Assembly (NCBI GenBank): GCA_004078665.1
Contig: SCFO01000006.1
Coordinates: 62,001-126,000 of the forward strand
Length of the DNA stretch: 64,000 bases
Origin: Halobacillus fulvus
GTDB taxonomy: Bacteria; Bacillota; Bacilli; Bacillales; Halobacillaceae
Direction: 5' to 3'
Below the pieces are notes generated by a model, which was not told the origin of the DNA, made no database searches, and worked only from the letters and a program-made list of their open reading frames with translations. The position numbers and the translations under genes were made by a program. Below, in pieces: positions 63,979-64,000 of this stretch; the stretch's first letter is position 1; each line of letters opens with the position of its first letter.

Positions 63979-64000
63979 ACGCTTAATAATTGATCGGCGC

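Overview
This window reads as chromosomal DNA of a Gram-positive Bacillaceae species, probably a Halobacillus/Virgibacillus-like moderate halophile. The evidence is strong AGGAGG ribosome sites, ATG/GTG/TTG starts, acidic exported proteins and lipoprotein signal peptides. Its core gene blocks are the ones that lie near oriC in Bacillus: walRKHIJ-htrA, purA, dnaB-rplI-gdpP-yybS and rlmH. Two parS-like sites (9.5 kb and 54.5 kb) and a dense DnaA-box cluster (44.8-45.0 kb) also point to an origin-proximal position. No dnaA, dnaN, phage, insertion sequence or CRISPR array is seen.

0-15.5 kb is accessory. It holds a truncated response regulator, acetyltransferase and lipoprotein genes, a Fur-box-preceded siderophore uptake operon (binding protein, two permeases, FhuF-like reductase, no ATPase), an ABC exporter with a pseudo-ATPase/LytTR regulator, small membrane proteins, a DICT-domain/RibU/chemoreceptor group, and uppS with a DUF817 gene. 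This stretch is seeded with 15 copies of a 31-32 bp REP-like palindrome. Several copies are head-to-head pairs, and none was found in the remaining 48 kb.

15.5-23.5 kb holds small regulatory modules: HTH plus DUF2975, TetR plus a frameshifted membrane gene, and ECF sigma plus anti-sigma. It also has a tandem ferritin-like protein and rlmH. 23.6-29.5 kb is a complete ribose operon, rbsRKDACB, with palindromic RbsR-type operators and a cre site. 29.6-45.5 kb holds a photolyase with a SigmaB-like promoter, Nudix/GNAT genes, a YtrA-type ABC operon, alkaline phosphatase, an M48 protease, an NADH oxidase-like flavoprotein behind a Rex-like palindrome, and a frameshifted AGCS symporter.

45.6-52.7 kb is the wal operon read leftward (walR, walK, walH, walI, walJ, htrA-like), preceded by tRNA-Asp and tRNA-Phe. 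53.4-63.8 kb holds a LOG-family enzyme, purA with paired PurBoxes, a DeoR/HAD pair, dnaB, rplI, gdpP, yybS and a PHP-type histidinol phosphatase.

Three features stand out. First, 21-bp tandem repeat arrays with an AATTCGACA core occur at three separate loci, all between convergent genes just past terminators. Second, the first 15.5 kb is strongly enriched for the REP-like element. Third, about 12 DnaA-box-like 9-mers lie in 240 bp with no replication gene beside them. Three genes carry apparent single-base frameshifts, which may be real decay or sequence errors.
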